Below, in pieces: positions 1 to 13,061 of a stretch of DNA of 64,000 bases (its first letter is position 1; each line of letters starts with the position of its first letter). The stretch comes from Nipponacmea schrenckii (Eukaryota > Mollusca > Gastropoda > Lottiidae), in assembly GCA_030562195.1 (NCBI GenBank), contig JAUJPP010000012.1, forward strand, positions 10,292,001 to 10,356,000, given 5' to 3'. A program made the translations under genes and the position numbers. Below the pieces are notes generated by a model, which was not told the origin of the DNA, did no database searches, and worked only from the letters and a program-made list of their open reading frames with translations.

Positions 1-1877
1 CAGGTATTTAACTAAAAAACATAATTCTCTATATAAAAGAATAATAAATAAATTTAATGATTATTGAAAAACGCTCAAAATTATTTAGTTTAATGAATTA
101 TTACTTGGTTTTAAGAATTAATTTGATTATAGCAGAATTCTGTTGCATATTTATAACAGTTGGTAAGTCCGCTTATGAATAAATATCATTTAATGAGGTA
201 GTTTACATTAAATGAATAGTTCTCTCAATGATATCTGTACAAAATTTGACGAATATGTGAAAAATAGCAAGAGAAAACGTTCGTTAAAATCGTGAGCAAG
301 TTAAATCAGAACACATGAATGCCAGGTGTTGACTGTCTAGTAATAACACAATATTGAGTTTTCTAAGTCTTAAGTTTTTAATTGTTGTCAATTAAATTCA
401 TGGGTAGCCTTTGGTCATTTATACAGTTCAAGTCTATGGGCAGACTGTCTTGTTTTATTAAAAGTGAATGGATATAAATTGAAATTTTAATAGTATAAAT
501 AATTAACAATCAAAAACAAAATTACAATATAGATAATAATGTAGTAACTAATGATATTTAAATTGAGGTTTTACAACAAGTTAATACAATCGTTAACGTG
601 AGTAACCATTGAAAGAAATATAAATTTTGAAACAGAATTATTTTTTTTTTCAATCCAGAAATGATCTATCTAGAAATGTTCCCAAAGCCTTGTCTATCAT
701 GTACACAATAGTTCATCTTAAACCAAATATCTCAAGTCGTTTTGAGATACTAAAGGTGTTTTCTCTGAGCTCTAGAAGTGCTCTCTCAAATCTAGAAGTG
801 TTCTCTTTGATAAGAACTCTTTCATATACTGTATGACATGTCTCAGTAATCTGGAAATATTTTCTCTAAATCTATTTATATTTCTTTACATTAGTTCTTT
901 ATCATTACTCTTAAATATGAATTTAATTCTATAACTTTAGTCAATATAAGTATGTAATGTACAATTTGTTTAAATATCTGAACACTTGACTGGTATGTAA
1001 ATATATTTACATATCTATTAAAATATATAATGTAAATGTTATTAATACATAAACTAATGCTGTTGATAATCATATATTGAAGACAATTTTTTGAAGAAAA
1101 AATATTTCATATACCAGTGAGGTCAATAGAGGAAAGAAAAAAAATAAATGAATAAAAAAAAAATAAACCTAATGGATGGGAGAGTAAACAATATCAATCA
1201 ATAACTAAAATAAAAAGTAAAACACTGGACGGATTTCTGGCTTGATATTAAATTTATATTCATCAAGATGTCATTGAAAGGATATATTTCAAATATTATA
1301 TTAATGATGATAACCCATATTATTATGTGGTGTCATTTTGGTAAAATAGAGATGAATAATTCCATATAATCCTGGTAATTGTTATTTCATTCAAGCTAGA
1401 TATATTTTGAATTCAAGATGAAAATCTCATTGTGGATTCTCTTGTTATTAATTAGAACAAAGAATGTTAGGTCAAGTTAAAGTTATCAACAATTTACTAA
1501 ATTATATTATATTGATACCATTATAAACAAATATTTCATTCTTAACAATTATTGAGTTATTTGGATCATAAATGGTACAAAATTAACATATTAACACCAT
1601 TATAAGTCAGTATCGAAATTGAAATCATAAATAATTCATTTTCTTAAGCCTATAGAATATATTTTATATTAACACTCTTCTAATAAATTGCAATAAAAAT
1701 TTAAACATGCAAGTTCACAGGGACAAACAAACTATTGAAATAAAATTTTGACATAAATAAAGAATACTGATAAGTCGGTACAATGCTAAAATATAGAGCT
1801 ACAGCTGGAGTGTGATGAAACAGGAGATGTCTACAAAATTATGACCAGATGATTGCACAAGTTGTCTCCTCTTACTT
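1..1877. other. AT-rich non-coding DNA downstream of DAW1
   Basis: I see no exon, RNA gene or recognisable transposon here. The short open frames (for example 627-836 and 891-1073) have AT-driven composition and no family resemblance. The part just below 1878 should hold the 3' UTR of the minus-strand DAW1 gene, but I could not fix a polyadenylation signal. Confidence 0.6.
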
Positions 1878-4800
1878 TCACCGCCATATTCTACATGTAT
1901 TATCTTTACTTCCTGCAATGGAGAATCAGACAAATTCAATCATTCTTTATTGTAATAAAGTTATTGTGGTCCCCTACAATTCAACTCACACCAACTACTA
2001 ATATTTAGGCTAGTAGCTCACAGGACATTAAAACTTTCCAGTCTAGCTGATATTATTAATCTGATTTGAAGACTGAAGAATGAGTAAAAAAACATACCTG
2101 TGATGATAGTATTCCCTTCATAATTAAATGTACAACTAAATATTTCATCAGAATGACCCTCTAATACTTGTTTACAATCTCCTGTTTCAGGATCCCAGAT
2201 ACGAGCTGTTTTATCAGAGCTAGCAGTTAATACTTTAGTACCTTGTGGATTAAAACATATCTGAAAAAAGACATCCAAGGCTATAGAATAAGATTGTATT
2301 ATAATATGCTATTACTGACTGCTAAATTTGAATAATTACATAAATCATATCTAATACACTACCACCAACAGTACAATCAAACAATGGTTTTGAAAAATAA
2401 AAAATAACTAGAAAAATAATTCGTAATTCAAAAATCGTTTTTTTTTCCCACTACTTAAGATAAGTCAACTTTTCTTCAATTTCAACTGTGACACAATAGA
2501 TATGATCTATCAGCTCAAACAAATCATGAACTGTTTCCAATTCAATTTGCCTGATCCACATCAATACATTGAAATTATCTTTCAGCTATCCAGATAAGCA
2601 AGGCAATTAATAAAAAATTTATCAGGAAAAGGCTTATAATAAATAAGAATCAGAATGGAAAATACCTTTGATATTTCGCCTTCATGTCCCTCAAATTTCG
2701 CTATAAGATTATGTGTAATGGCATTATAACATCTGGCAGTACCATCAGCAGAAGCTGTCAATAAATGCTGTCCTGTATAATCGAACGCAACATCTAATAC
2801 CTCATCTTCATGACCACGTAATGTTCCTATACATCTACCTACAATATCATAAAAAATTCGTTATAAAAGATTTGATATAAGGCTGGATTTCTAAAGATTT
2901 CAAAAGTTTTGCAAGCCTATAAATTGCCGAAAAATGGCCTCCAACTCAACAGGCTTTCATCATAGTTCACGTCAAGTGTTTTCTATCAAATATACCACAG
3001 AAAGAAAAGAAGAAACTTCTATTACCAGAATCAGTATCCCATATTTTACATGTTTTATCCATTGAACCTGTAGCTATCAATGAACAATCCCAGTTAAATT
3101 GGGCACTACTTATTTCAGCTTTATGACCTATTAATGTGTGAACTTGTCTGAAAATGAAAGAATGAGATTATTATTCATTAATGATTGAAAAAATTAAAAA
3201 TATAAATAAAACATTGTATGTATCACAGAGTGAACATAGCTCACAAGAAATTTTTGTTATTAATAAAACAATATTTACTGACCAGATCTTGTATCCCACA
3301 CATATACAGCATGATACAGTTATTAATAAAACATTACTTACTGTCCAGATATTGTATCCCACACTGATACAGTTATTAATAAAACATTACTTAGTGTCAA
3401 GATCTCATATCCCACATTGATACAGTATGATACAATTGTTAATAAAACAATACTTAGTGTCAAGATCTTGTATCCCACACATATACAGCATGATACAGTT
3501 ATTAATAAAACATTACTTAGTGTCAAGATCTTGTACCCACATTGATACAGTATGATACAGTTATTAATAAAACAATACTTAGTGTCAAGAACTTGTATCC
3601 CACACTGATACAGTATGATACAGTTATTAATAACATTACTAACAGTCCAGATCAAGTATCCCAGACAGGTACAGTATAATGCAGTTATTTATAAAACAAT
3701 ACTTAGTTTCCAGATCTTGTATCCCACATTGACACAGTATGATACAGTTTTCAATAAAACAATACTTAGTGTCCAAATCATGTATCTCACACTAATACAG
3801 TATGACCAAACGATCCAGTTATTAAAAAAACATTATGGTCGTATGATACAGTTATTTATAAAACAAAACTTAAGGTCAAGATCTGGTATCCCACACTGAT
3901 ACAGTATGATCAAATGATTCACTTATTAATTAAACATTACTTACTGTCCAGATCTTGTATCTCACACTGATACAGTATGATCATATGATACAGTTATTAA
4001 TAAAACAATACTTAAGGTCAAGATCTGGTATCCCACATTGATACAGTATGATTAAAAGATCTAGTTATTAATTAAACATTACTTACTGTCCAGATCTTGT
4101 ATCCCACACTGATACAGTATGATCATATGATACAGTTATTAATAAAACAATACTTAAGGTCAAGATCTGGTATTCCACATTGATACAGTATGATTAAAAG
4201 ATCTAGTTATTAATTAAACATTACTTACTGTCCAGATCTTGTATCCCACACTGATACAGTATGATCAAATGATCCAGTTATTAATAAAACAATACTTAAG
4301 GTCAAGATCTGGTATCCCACATTGATACAGTATGATTAAAAGATCTAGTTATTAATTAAACATTACTTACTGTCCAGATCTTGTATCCCACACTGATACA
4401 GTATGATCAAATGATCCAGTTATTAATAATATACCAGTAGAATTGAAAGATAGAGATATAATTTCAGCAGAATGACCCTAAAATGTATAATATGCAAAAT
4501 GTAAAAATATCAAAATAATAAGTACAGCCCAGAATATATTGGGATTGACAGTTTCTTGCTTTAGATGGCATTTAAGACCGGTATCTAACATTGCCATCTT
4601 CAAATATCTTGGAACCCTATAAATACCCTCTGAAGTTTTTTGTTTTTGTACCTTTACTTTCAATCAAATTAAGATCTGTTGCCTTTTGACAAAAAAAACC
4701 CATCAGATTTCAGATACATATCACCATTAACCAAGATCTAGGATGTAAAATTTCTCTTCCTACTTGTCATTTACAACATATCATGTTCATTTCTAGCTTT

Positions 4801-7613
4801 AGATCTTTAAAACCTTACCTCTACAAATAAATTTGAAAATAACTGTTTACTTACATTAAGTGTATTTAATTCAGCACCAGTTTGTACATCCCATAATTTA
4901 GCTGTGGTATCCATACTTCCTGTAGCTATTACAGAACTCTGTGGGTTGAACGCCAAACATACCTAAAATATCGCCAATATATCTGTCATATACATATTAA
5001 AGCTTTTATTGAAAAATTCTATGTAAAAAGGCCCTATTAAGCTTTGTAATGCCATTACATTTTACAGTATATAGTTATTACTAATGATGTCATGCATTGT
5101 ACTTACTATTTCTGCTGTATGACCTCTAAATGTATGGTAACATTTACCAGTTTCAGCACTCCATAATTTACATGTTTTATCAAAAGAACCAGTGGCAATC
5201 TTATCACTGAAATATTACCAATTCTATCTTTTTAACTTAGATACATTTACAGAGCAATTTGTATTCCATCATTGTCAAAAACAAGATGATCATATAAATC
5301 CAGATTAAAATCTCTTTATCATGATTTTATAAGAAAAAAAAATTTAAAATTGGATGCAATTGAATTTGGATATTTTTTTCTAAAATTTAAAATTGTGATG
5401 AAGTATAATTAAGACCAGCTTCACTTAGACAGTCAATCTTTCGTTGCCTAGTAAGTAACATTGTTTAAAAATTTGAAAAACTTACCCAAAAGGATTATTA
5501 AAGGCTATAGCATACACAACATTTCTATGACCTTCTAAAGTATGTAATTCTTCTCCAGACGCTGTATCCCATACTTTACATGTTCTATCATAGCTGCCAG
5601 TTATAAAACTATAAACAGAATTAAGTTTATGTAAGGAACATTGATTAGCTTTAAGAGTCATAGTGATAATTTTGAAATCTGAGATGATTATTTGCAGATT
5701 ATAGAAAAATAAGAATTCTTATATAAGACACCAAATTAGGTATTATTCAACAATTCCTTAACTGGATGGCTTATTTGTCATTAGATAAATGCGTCTCAGA
5801 AAAATTTGGTATCAGAAATTAGTCACAAGGTAGTAGTAAATTATACAATTTTATCATGTTGCCAAATTAATAGGTGGAATTTACTCTCTGACCACTTATA
5901 TACAAAGGTCTTGTGTAATAGGCACTAATATTTACAATGCATCTTATGAAAAGATGCACATCTCTTGGTAATTTTGGCTTATTTCTGTATCTGATTCAAG
6001 CTTATTCTTTTTGTACTCGACTCATTATTAATTTTATCTATTAAAGTACATGATTTACTAACCTGGAGCCTGATTTATTGAATGCTACATTGGTTAATGG
6101 AAGGATATGTGCTCTTAAAACCTGAAATAAGTCAAAATGGTTTTCTTTTGGTAATCTTACATCTATCTCATATAGGTTCCTTACTTTCAATTTACACCTC
6201 TTTCACTAGTAGCAGTATAATAGTTGAAATATGCAGGCTTGGATGAGAAGGGTGTCATTTTAAAGGGGTCAGACAGGCTCCTTTTGTTATTCTAGATATA
6301 TAAATATAATATTAACACTTACTTTAAACAAATAAAAATAACGATCTTCAACGTGACACAATTTTTCTTGTAACCCTAGACATCTAGTTAAGGTAAATGA
6401 ATATTTCAGTCGGGAATAGGTAAGTTAGTGTATGAAAGTTATAATCATGTAAATATTGAGATATTTAACCAGCCAAGATATATAGAAGCTATCTATATAC
6501 CAGTATATTTTATTTCTCATATAATGTGTATTTATTTTGATATCTGTTCATCTTGTATGGGTGTGATTGTGTAGGCTATGTGTGTATTGTTTTTTAGGTC
6601 ATGTACCGGTACTTGATTGCAGGAACATAGAACTGTCTTTTTAAAACACTTGAATTTACTTGTGAATTTGTAAACAAAATGTACATCTAAATATTTCTGT
6701 GGATCATATCACTCACTGTATTGGCTCCATTGTATGAATGTTGAACAGGACCATGTTCTTGTGTATTGGTTAAAAATTGTACTGTACATAAAAATTTTTT
6801 TGTTTTTTTCATTTTTTTTTTCATATCATTCATTGCATTGCCCCCATGTTAGACAGGACCATGTCCTTGTGTATTGGATCCTATTCTTACCCATGTAAAA
6901 TAAAAAGAGTTTATTATTATTATCAATATCATCTCTATTTATCTCAAGATATAAAGGATACGGACAATGAGTTTATGAACTTGTTCAGCTTTACTAGCTG
7001 ATATTAATGGTTCTTTTCTGGTTATTTCATCAACTATACTATCAACGTCTGTCCTGTAAAAATAATTGAATTCCTTTAAAACAGAACAGCTTCAAACCAA
7101 AAACATTTTCAAGCCAACTACTTTGGATTGAAATTTTCATTTCAAAGATGCTAGAAAATGCCTGTAAATTAATGCATATAAACAAGAATTACTCACAGAA
7201 AAAAATGTTCACTTACTCTGGTTTGAGATCTAATAAATCTATTGATTTTGTCTTTAATTTTTCACCCTGTTCATATTCTAATATTATACCTTAAAATGAC
7301 AAAAATATTTATCAGAATTTCACTGACATAAGAAAAAAGTATGATGTGCTATAGGATTTAGTAGATAAAACCAGATGCTAAAACCAGAAAATAACATCTA
7401 CCGTACTATCTCTAGATCTACATCGTCAATCGTTTGTTTGTTTTGATCCTCGTTACTTGTCTTTGATTAGTAATCTTGGTGTTGATACTATTTGTCTGAG
7501 ACCATTTATTTTCTCAGTTCTCCTAAATATATCGATCAGTTTCGGCTATAAAGATAACATAATTGGAACAAACCTGGTGGGTAATAACGCAGCAAAAATC
7601 TCTTCAATTTCAT
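1878..7613 (-). CDS. DAW1: Dynein axonemal assembly factor with WD repeats 1 (DAW1/WDR69), complete, 13 exons
   Basis: WD40 adaptor that in other animals and in Chlamydomonas (ODA16) links outer-arm dynein to intraflagellar transport for delivery into cilia. Exons in coding order: 7574-7613, 7217-7289, 6962-7053, 6323-6375, 6063-6121, 5486-5608, 5107-5206, 4855-4962, 4371-4477, 3026-3147, 2666-2838, 2098-2260, 1878-1912. They sum to 1248 nt, or 415 aa plus stop, which is the length I know for human DAW1. Phases agree at all 12 junctions. The start is [14 protein letters not shown] at 7613, matching the family N-terminus. Residues 1-85 are helical; residues about 90-415 form WD repeats with GH...WD spacing, such as [25 protein letters not shown] and [12 protein letters not shown]. 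The end is [10 protein letters not shown]. All introns are GT-AG; the exon 3 donor (C|GTATCC) is weak. Intron 9 is filled by copies of exon 9. Expected expression in ciliated cells is inference. Confidence 0.97.
3257..4428. repeat. Tandem array of about 17 copies of the DAW1 exon 9 3' half plus its splice donor
   Basis: On the minus strand each monomer carries a version of the exon 9 segment coding [18 protein letters not shown], followed by a donor-like GTAAGT and about 15-20 bp of intron. The terminal monomer (4371-4428) is the real exon end. In 3830-4428 the monomers are 71 bp and alternate as A and B types in a 142-bp dimer: the motif ttactgtcca recurs at 3941, 4083, 4225 and 4367, and cttaaggtca at 4011, 4153 and 4295. 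In 3257-3830 the monomers are shorter (about 55-64 bp) and more diverged. The A-type copy at 4225-4284 looks identical to the exon end over about 60 bp, donor included. One truncated unit lies near 3830. Confidence 0.93.
6700..6930. repeat. Two-copy degenerate repeat ending in an A-rich and TTA-rich tail, in DAW1 intron 3
   Basis: Two segments share the order 'tcat...attg...cc..gt...a.acaggaccatgt.cttgtgtattgg' at about 6706-6770 and 6825-6880. The second runs into aataaaaagagtttattattattat, a tail typical of the 3' end of retroposed elements. The family is not identified. Confidence 0.4.
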
Positions 7614-9520
7614 TATTGATTTTATTGAAAGTTTAATACTAAATAACAGACATCCAACATGGAGAGGCGTCCTTAGTTTTCTGAAATGGAGACTTGATAA
7701 AGGGGAATAACTCTCAAATTATAAAGACAAGCACCGACTTGAAACTCAATTTAAATCGGATTGAACCCAGTTTGATTAAAATAACAATGAATTCATTTTA
7801 ATTAGTCAATAAACCAATCACGTGTTATGCTTTCATTTATATAATAAAATGAAATTAAAATGATTTATCAGATTAGATTTAGCCAGATCAAGATTTTTGT
7901 ATGATATTATAGATAGACCTATTAGATCTATAGCCTATTAGGCCTATAGTAAACGGATTGTTATAATTGATTATTGAACCTTTAGAAGCTTTTCAAACAT
8001 CCAGTTTTTCCAATATAGAGTTTAATAGACAGAGAGTTGCCATTTAGCCTATGTGGAATAGCCAAAGTCTACACATGATGGCCTTATTTTATGCCGCTTA
8101 ACTCTAAAAAAAAGGCTTGCAGGCTAAATAAAGATAAAACTAGATAGCCTAGATATCATGCTTACCTTATATAAACACATATTCAAAAATAAAAACAATT
8201 TTACGAAAATCGTAGAAAATGAGCAGTATCGATGCCATTTGAATAGCTTAAGCCATAAAATGGTTTGCAGACTTAACAAGAGATGATGCCTCCTTTTCCT
8301 GGCCAGATTGTCACTCCTGTACCAGCACTGTTCAAAACCGTCTTATCTTATGGAATTAGATAGGCAATATCCATCCGTAGTCTACAGAGTGAGCATCTTA
8401 GCCGCCATAAAAACACATACCAAAAATGCAAAACATTAGTAAAAAATTAGCCTATACATTAAGGTTAGCCTGGGGTAATTCGGAAAACGCAGAAAAATTT
8501 ATAATTTTATTCCTTAAAGCCGCTACAAAATATGTCATTTATCTTAAATGGACACTTACGTTTGCGACCCCTTTGTCCACAGGTAGGTCTACCTCAAATA
8601 TTTTATTGTTAGCTAACAGGAAATTTGAGCCCTTCAAATCCATTACATGTGTGTCTAGAATTATCCGCGTTGAAAAATCAAAATGAAATCATACAACAGG
8701 AATCGACAATAAAATTCCTAGTTTAAGTCGCTTTTGAAGGAATTGTACGATTTTTGTTCATTTATAGTAGCATGCTTTTGAAGATTATGTATCCAAATAT
8801 ATTAGAATCAAATCTACCTCCAATAAGGTCGAAATCGTCCCTTTAATATAGACATTAACAATCAAAAAGCCTTATGGGTTATATCCAGCCACTATCGAGA
8901 CCATGGAATAATATTTTTTCCAACCCTGTTATCAGTTATCAAAGAAACATTTTTCCATGTCAAACTACAATAGATCACTTTCGCTGAGATGAGAATAGGA
9001 TAAATTTACAAGCCAACCGATAACTTATTAAATTTATGAAGAAAAATATTTCATACTTCAGAAACGGAATTAACGAAATTGATTTTGGAACCAGATGTTA
9101 CTTAATGGGTCAATACATAGCCACGCAAACACGTCAATGACATGAAACCCCTATTAAGGAATGTTTTTATTTTCATTTACTGCATGGAATCGGAAGCATT
9201 TTTAACATAAATGTGAAATATTTGGACTTATCAAAGTGGAATATATTGGAAAAAGTGAAGATTCTACATGATAAATAAAACGTAATTAACGATAGCACAG
9301 TAAATTTTCCTAAACAATGGTATATGAATTGTCGTATATTATGAGGCAGAAACATAGAGAAAATTATTCTGGATTATTTATATGGTGAATTAACAGATTA
9401 AAGATCAGGATTTAGGATCGGATAAAGAGATTTGCGATAAAATACTGTGGTCTAAGTTTTTTCTAAACCAAGGTTTTTATCTACTCTGCTTTCGTTTGAG
9501 AAAGCCTACAATATATCAAA
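7614..9520. other. Divergent intergenic region between DAW1 and the DUF1647 gene
   Basis: The two genes point away from each other, so both promoters should lie here; no TATA box or other element could be fixed. A stretch around 8619-8690 (aaatttgagccc..caaatccat...ttatccg.gtt) resembles the inside of the TTAA MITE at 22892-23370, and the motif gtccctttaa at about 8830 resembles a MITE end. A decayed relative may therefore be present. The open frame 8426-8686 falls in this stretch and shows no coding signature. Confidence 0.45.
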
Positions 9521-12232
9521 ATGAGCACAATAACATTAACTAAATCTCAAAAGAAATTTTCTCCTAAAAGGCTTCTTCAATATGGAATTTTGATCGGGGT
9601 AGCCTACTTTGCTTTTCGTATGTTTGACACATTAACAAAGGTAAACTATCTTTATTGATATGAACCTAATTTTTCATGATATTTTTCCTCTCCAATGTAA
9701 TTATCAGAAAATAAAAAATACATTCTATTTTGATTATTTTGCATTTGCAAATATATATAGAGGTAATACTTAAATGACACTTGAAAACACTTGCATCGAA
9801 TTTTCTTACTCTATTTTACTGTTAAATGGGCTTGTACCCGATCGCAAGTTGGTTTAAATATTCTATCGATCTATAATAAAAACTTTTTACATTTGGCGTT
9901 TAAGAAATAAATTTATATGATTGTGGTTAACACAACTGTAATCAGAGAGTACAGACCTTTACTACAATCTCACCCCCAAAATACCATTGTTCCAAACACA
10001 AATCTTATCGTTAGACAATTTCGTTGAGTTTGACAACTCGACATCTCTTTCAAAGAGCTTTCATTATTAGTACATGACTTATATCAAATTTCCACCTTTC
10101 AGAACAAGCAGCAGCAACAAGGAGGGATATTTTATGATGACGAAACAGATGCCGAGCTCCCAGGAAACGGTAATGATTTTGACACAGGAAATGAACAGTT
10201 TCAGTTTGACAAGAATGTTGAAGTGAATTTAGATATTGACATTGCGGGTAAAGAACCACCTAAGAAAGACAAATCGAAAGGTAAAGCGAAAATATTGGCA
10301 GACAATGTAGACGAACTCGACAAAATGATCGAGGAAGAAGAAAAAAACGAAAAGGAAAAGCAAAATAAAGTAGTACGAAAGAAACCAAAACCAGATCCCG
10401 AAGAGGAGGAAGATCTAAAAGAACTGAAAGATGAAGCAATAGAAGATTTCGATAGACACCACCCGGCCAAGAATCGAAAGTTTCACAATAGTGAGCATTT
10501 CGACACGGGTGAAGACTCTCCAGAAATAGCTAAAGAGAAACATAGGAGGCGTATCGAGTTCTTCAAGAAGATTAAAGAACTGAATCAAGATTTTGATGAA
10601 GATAATGAGTCTGAAATGCACGAGAGTGTGGAGCTGCTGTATTTTGTCAGTGCCGCTTGGACTAAAACATTTAAAGATGTAGTAAATCTGGTAGTTTCAA
10701 TCCAAAGTCACTACCCTACTGCTAGTATTGTTATCTATGATATAGGAATGGATCCGGACCAGAAAAACTGGGTAAGTATGTAAATCTACAGGACACAAGT
10801 TGGAGATTCTTGCTGACAGTCAGCAATGAGACGATGTATCGGTGGATCCTAAACTGGAAACTTACAGGTTGCTACCATTTTTGGAAATTTGCATTTACAA
10901 GATATTGATACCTTGTTGAAATATGTTGAAACACTTTGACATTTATAGACCATTGCATATTTTCTGACCATGAACGTATGTATTGAAAAGAACCAGATCG
11001 ACTGTGAGAGGAATCACAATGTCGAATCTTATCCATTTACCCCAATATACTGTAAAATCAGGGAAGGGGAATGTTGTAGTATAATTCAATTTACTTGACA
11101 CGTCAACCATGCTACATCACCGTTTCAATTAACTTCATTATCAAGAATCAAAACCAAACCAAGACACGGACAAAACGGACAGATTATTCTAGACGATGCT
11201 ATATTATTGTTGAATGTACATTATATATTATATTATATGTTCGATTTTTGTATATTCTGATTAAAGTTGAAGACACTTTGTCAAGTACAAGTAAAACCAA
11301 GTATGATAGAGGTTTGGCCTCCACACATAAGAGATCTAGAAAATAAATTATGGAGACCAATCATTCTACAGGTAAAACTTACATTCATTTTAAAACCAAT
11401 TGGCAAATGCCCAAAAATAGAATTCAACTCTGTTTTACAAGCGTCTATGTGCATAGACAGTCAAATGATTTTGTCTTTTAAGACTTGCAAATTCTGTCAA
11501 TCGGACAGCTTCAATACAAAACTTTATTAAGATAAACTTCTTCATCTCGACACACCTTCGATTTCTCCATAAGTACTTGTTACAAATGAAATGAAATTAG
11601 TTTTACATCCTACTATTCTGCACCCAATGATTACGAGTTAAAAGAAAGAATTATGATGATTTGTGAGCACATTGAAACCATTTCTTTTTCAGATGGCATT
11701 GGCACATATGAGTCATCTTATTTGGATTGAACCATATTTAGTCATCAACCGACAAAAGATGAACGCATATATTCAACATTCCAGAAAGTTTGGAATCCTT
11801 TTAGCGGGTCAACGTCAGAAATACTCAACCTACATAGTAACCCATCCTGATATGTATTATTATCTCAGTTCTGATACACGAAAGTTACAAAGGGTTCCAC
11901 ATTTTGAAATAAATATGATTCTGCTACACAACACCAATACCATACAACAGAGGTTTATGAAATGGCTTATAGCATGTGCCATTGAAGAATGGTGTATAGC
12001 ACCTATGGGTTCCAAAAGATCGTGTGACACGTCAAATTTGTCCAATGCTAAATATTATGCCAACTGTCATCGTTATGATGAGTCTGCTATTAACATTCTG
12101 TTAAAATCCTGGATGAAGTATGACTTAGATAAGTTCTCATTAAGAGATGTGGTCACCAACAGAAACGATGGTCGTGATGCTAAAGTTAGAGCCAGGGTGT
12201 GTGGTAATGCAAGGAAGGCTGGTGACTTGTAA
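9521..12232 (+). CDS. DUF1647-like type II membrane protein (glycosyltransferase-like), complete, 4 exons
   Basis: Exons: 9521-9640, 10103-10771, 11267-11371 and 11693-12232, giving 477 aa in a consistent frame. The exon 3 start could instead be 11273, which is also in frame. Residues 1-17 are short and basic, 18-35 form one hydrophobic anchor (GILIGVAYFAFRMF), and about 41-205 make a very charged Lys/Glu/Asp-rich stem. The rest is a luminal domain starting ELLYFVSAAWTKTFKDVV. It carries WPPHIRDLENKLWRP, WIEP, YIVTHPDMYYYL, ACAIEEWCIAP and CHRYDESAINILL, in the order known from DUF1647 proteins of nematodes and molluscs. Golgi location and sugar transfer are inferred from topology and fold class; donor and acceptor are unknown. 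The acidic residue in the expected W-x-D motif is Glu here. The gene is convergent with DIPK2, with stops about 830 bp apart. Confidence 0.8.
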
Positions 12233-13061
12233 GAGACGAAATTCTCATTGACTGAGCTATTAACATTAAAGACATAGCATTAATTATATGGACTATTGTA
12301 AATTGTGAATTGGAGTTACCATCAAAAAAATTACTCAGTGGATATAATTGAATTGTCAGTATCTTGCTTTGGAATTATCCAAATAAATATCCATACAGTA
12401 GCAGTAGTCTTTTGATTTACAATTTGGGATGCTAATATGCTATAGATTTTGAAAATACAAACAATACATTTTTTTAGTTTTTTTGTATTAATATATATAT
12501 TGATACATAAATACATATATACAAATAGGAAGGAATGTTTACTGTATATTGATGACAGCATGATATATAAATCCTAAGGGATCACCAATACTTTGTTACA
12601 AAACTTCTCACAAAAATAGAAAAAGCAAACTTCCTATATTAATGAAAATGAAAGCTTTATAAAATGAGAAAAAGTTGCCAAATGAACTGGAATAAATGGT
12701 GTTTTAGATTTTCTAAAATATCAAATTTTTCTTGATTATCAATTTTTTCTAAACTTTTAAATTTTTCTACATTTTTATTTTTTTCTATAATTTTTTCTTT
12801 TTCTAAAGTCTTTCTACAAGTGATCTTGTAAAGGTTATTGGTTACTTTCACAAGGACATATATTTAAAGACTTCAAACTTAATGTGAATATGTGTTTAAC
12901 TTTTACAGTTTCAATTACTAAGTATGACCACTTTCAATTTACAGTCTTTATGAATTAACTTACTGTAATAGAAATAAAGGAGTTAAAAAAAACTATAATC
13001 CATCCAGTAGGTTAATATAAAAGGAATAAAGCTCAAAAATAAAAATATCTCCAAAATATCA
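12233..13061. other. Convergent intergenic spacer with 3' UTRs of the DUF1647 gene and DIPK2
   Basis: Plus-strand polyadenylation candidates are ATTAAA at 12265-12270 and AATAAA at 12382-12387. The stretch 12710-12810 is a run of imperfect ttttctaa/attttt motifs; its apparent minus-strand open frame (Lys/Glu/Asn-rich) is low complexity, not a gene. Nothing else was recognised. Confidence 0.5.

Noticed and set aside
3181..3899. Open frames on both strands with repeated '[20 protein letters not shown]' style peptides
   Set aside because: They are the DAW1 exon 9 tandem array read out of frame or antisense, not a gene.
10201..10621. Minus-strand Ser/Phe-rich frames
   Set aside because: Antisense shadows of the Lys/Glu-rich DUF1647 exon 2.
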